From the NCBI RefSeq assembly GCF_964199755.1, contig NC_133897.1:72888080-72952079 (forward strand): DNA of 64,000 nucleotides, given 5' to 3'. The notes below the pieces were generated by a model. It was not told the origin of the DNA. It did no database searches and worked only from the letters and a program-made list of their open reading frames with translations. Shown here piece after piece: positions 63,690 through 64,000 of this stretch (position 1 is the first letter of the stretch; each line of letters opens with the position of its first letter). The stretch is from Larus michahellis (Eukaryota > Chordata > Aves > Charadriiformes > Laridae). The position numbers were made by a program, and so were the translations under genes.

Positions 63690-63849
63690 CTTTCGCCGTC
63701 CCCCCTCCACTGTGCTTGCTTCACTGTCTGGCTGGCTCTGATTTCAGTCTGATAAACGGAAAGTCACATTTGATTTCTGCAAGGGATCCAGTGACTTCAT
63801 GAGGAATCATCTCCCCGTGAGCACGATTCTCCGATGGCTCCTCTGGATT
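63690..63849 (-). other. ATXN1: ATXN1 5' UTR part of the first coding exon
   Basis: The acceptor TCTCATTGCAG (minus strand) precedes 63849, so this exon runs 61809-63849 (2041 nt), close in size to the corresponding human exon. The 160-nt leader segment contains three upstream ATGs. Further non-coding exons of ATXN1 lie outside the window. Confidence 0.75.
63721..63810 (-). CDS. Upstream ORF in ATXN1 leader (29 codons)
   Basis: ATG at 63808-63810 opens MIPHEVTGSLAEIKCDFPFI and nine more residues before TGA at 63721-63723. A second ATG at 63798-63800 opens an 18-codon frame (MKSLDPLQKSNVTFRLSD), and a third is an ATG-TGA minimal ORF. The human ATXN1 leader is also known to be long and rich in upstream ATGs. 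Translation is inferred, not shown. Confidence 0.45.
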   Translation of the reverse strand: MIPHEVTGSLAEIKCDFPFIRLKSEPARQ

Positions 63850-64000
63850 CTGCAATGAGAGGGTGGGCAAGGGAGGGGAGAGTCACACCATCAGCACCAG
63901 GAAATGAGAACAAACGAGCAGACACCCCGAAACAGCAAGCAAGTAAAAGAAAAACCTCTGGACAAAACAAAACCTGTCAGGCATTGCTGCGCTGTAAAAC
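63850..64000 (-). other. ATXN1: ATXN1 intron upstream of the first coding exon (partial)
   Basis: Sequence beyond the acceptor. The pyrimidine tract on the transcript strand (ctctcccctcccttgcccac) is consistent with a 3' splice site. It runs off the window end. Confidence 0.7.

Noticed and set aside
63690-63710. N-terminal extension of ataxin-1 by seven residues
   Set aside because: The apparent first codon at 63708-63710 is GTG, not ATG. The conserved start is the ATG at 63687-63689.

Overview
The window is vertebrate nuclear DNA, almost certainly from a bird. It carries CR1 LINE fragments, including 3' ends that terminate in the typical avian ATTCTATG-like tail. It holds two split genes whose proteins match the vertebrate families GMPR and ATXN1 closely, in the neighbourhood known from other amniotes. 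The species cannot be fixed from sequence alone.

Layout. Positions 1-2180 are intergenic with no supportable gene. A CR1 3' end (about 2180-2402) abuts a CpG island (about 2405-3790) that contains a TATA box (2963-2970) and exon 1 of GMPR (GMP reductase 1, + strand). All nine coding exons of GMPR can be placed with GT-AG junctions and consistent phase (3107-3193, 6784-6903, 7597-7680, 9326-9499, 19179-19260, 21579-21685, 27264-27306, 33532-33691, 40508-40688). They give an intact 345-residue enzyme with Cys186, Thr188 and Glu289 in place. Its introns hold CR1 ORF2 pieces, an MIR-like relic, a MITE-like relic, a diverged ~74-bp minisatellite and simple repeats. A tail-to-tail intergenic gap (about 41.8-45.5 kb) separates GMPR from ATXN1.

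ATXN1 (ataxin-1, - strand) occupies the right end. Both of its coding exons are present: 61809-63689, ATG at 63689; and 53897-54427, stop at 53897-53899. They are preceded by part of the 5' leader and followed by a very long 3' UTR of about 8.4 kb that ends near 45,485. The protein is 803 residues with an AXH domain and the C-terminal RKRRWS element. The glutamine tract expanded in human SCA1 is absent (only two Gln nearby). The 3' UTR is rich in simple repeats, carries seed matches for miR-101, miR-19 and miR-130 plus a Pumilio element, and contains a perfect 78-bp palindrome that is either a remarkable hairpin or an assembly artefact.

The two genes are neighbours but not a functional unit: GMPR is a purine-salvage enzyme and ATXN1 a nuclear corepressor and RNA-associated protein. 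No new biological system (defence island, novel cluster, CRISPR) is visible. The most useful oddities are the palindrome, the missing polyQ, the fate of the overlapping alternative frame in ATXN1, the leader uORFs, a possible cryptic terminal exon in GMPR intron 5, and the intronic minisatellite.
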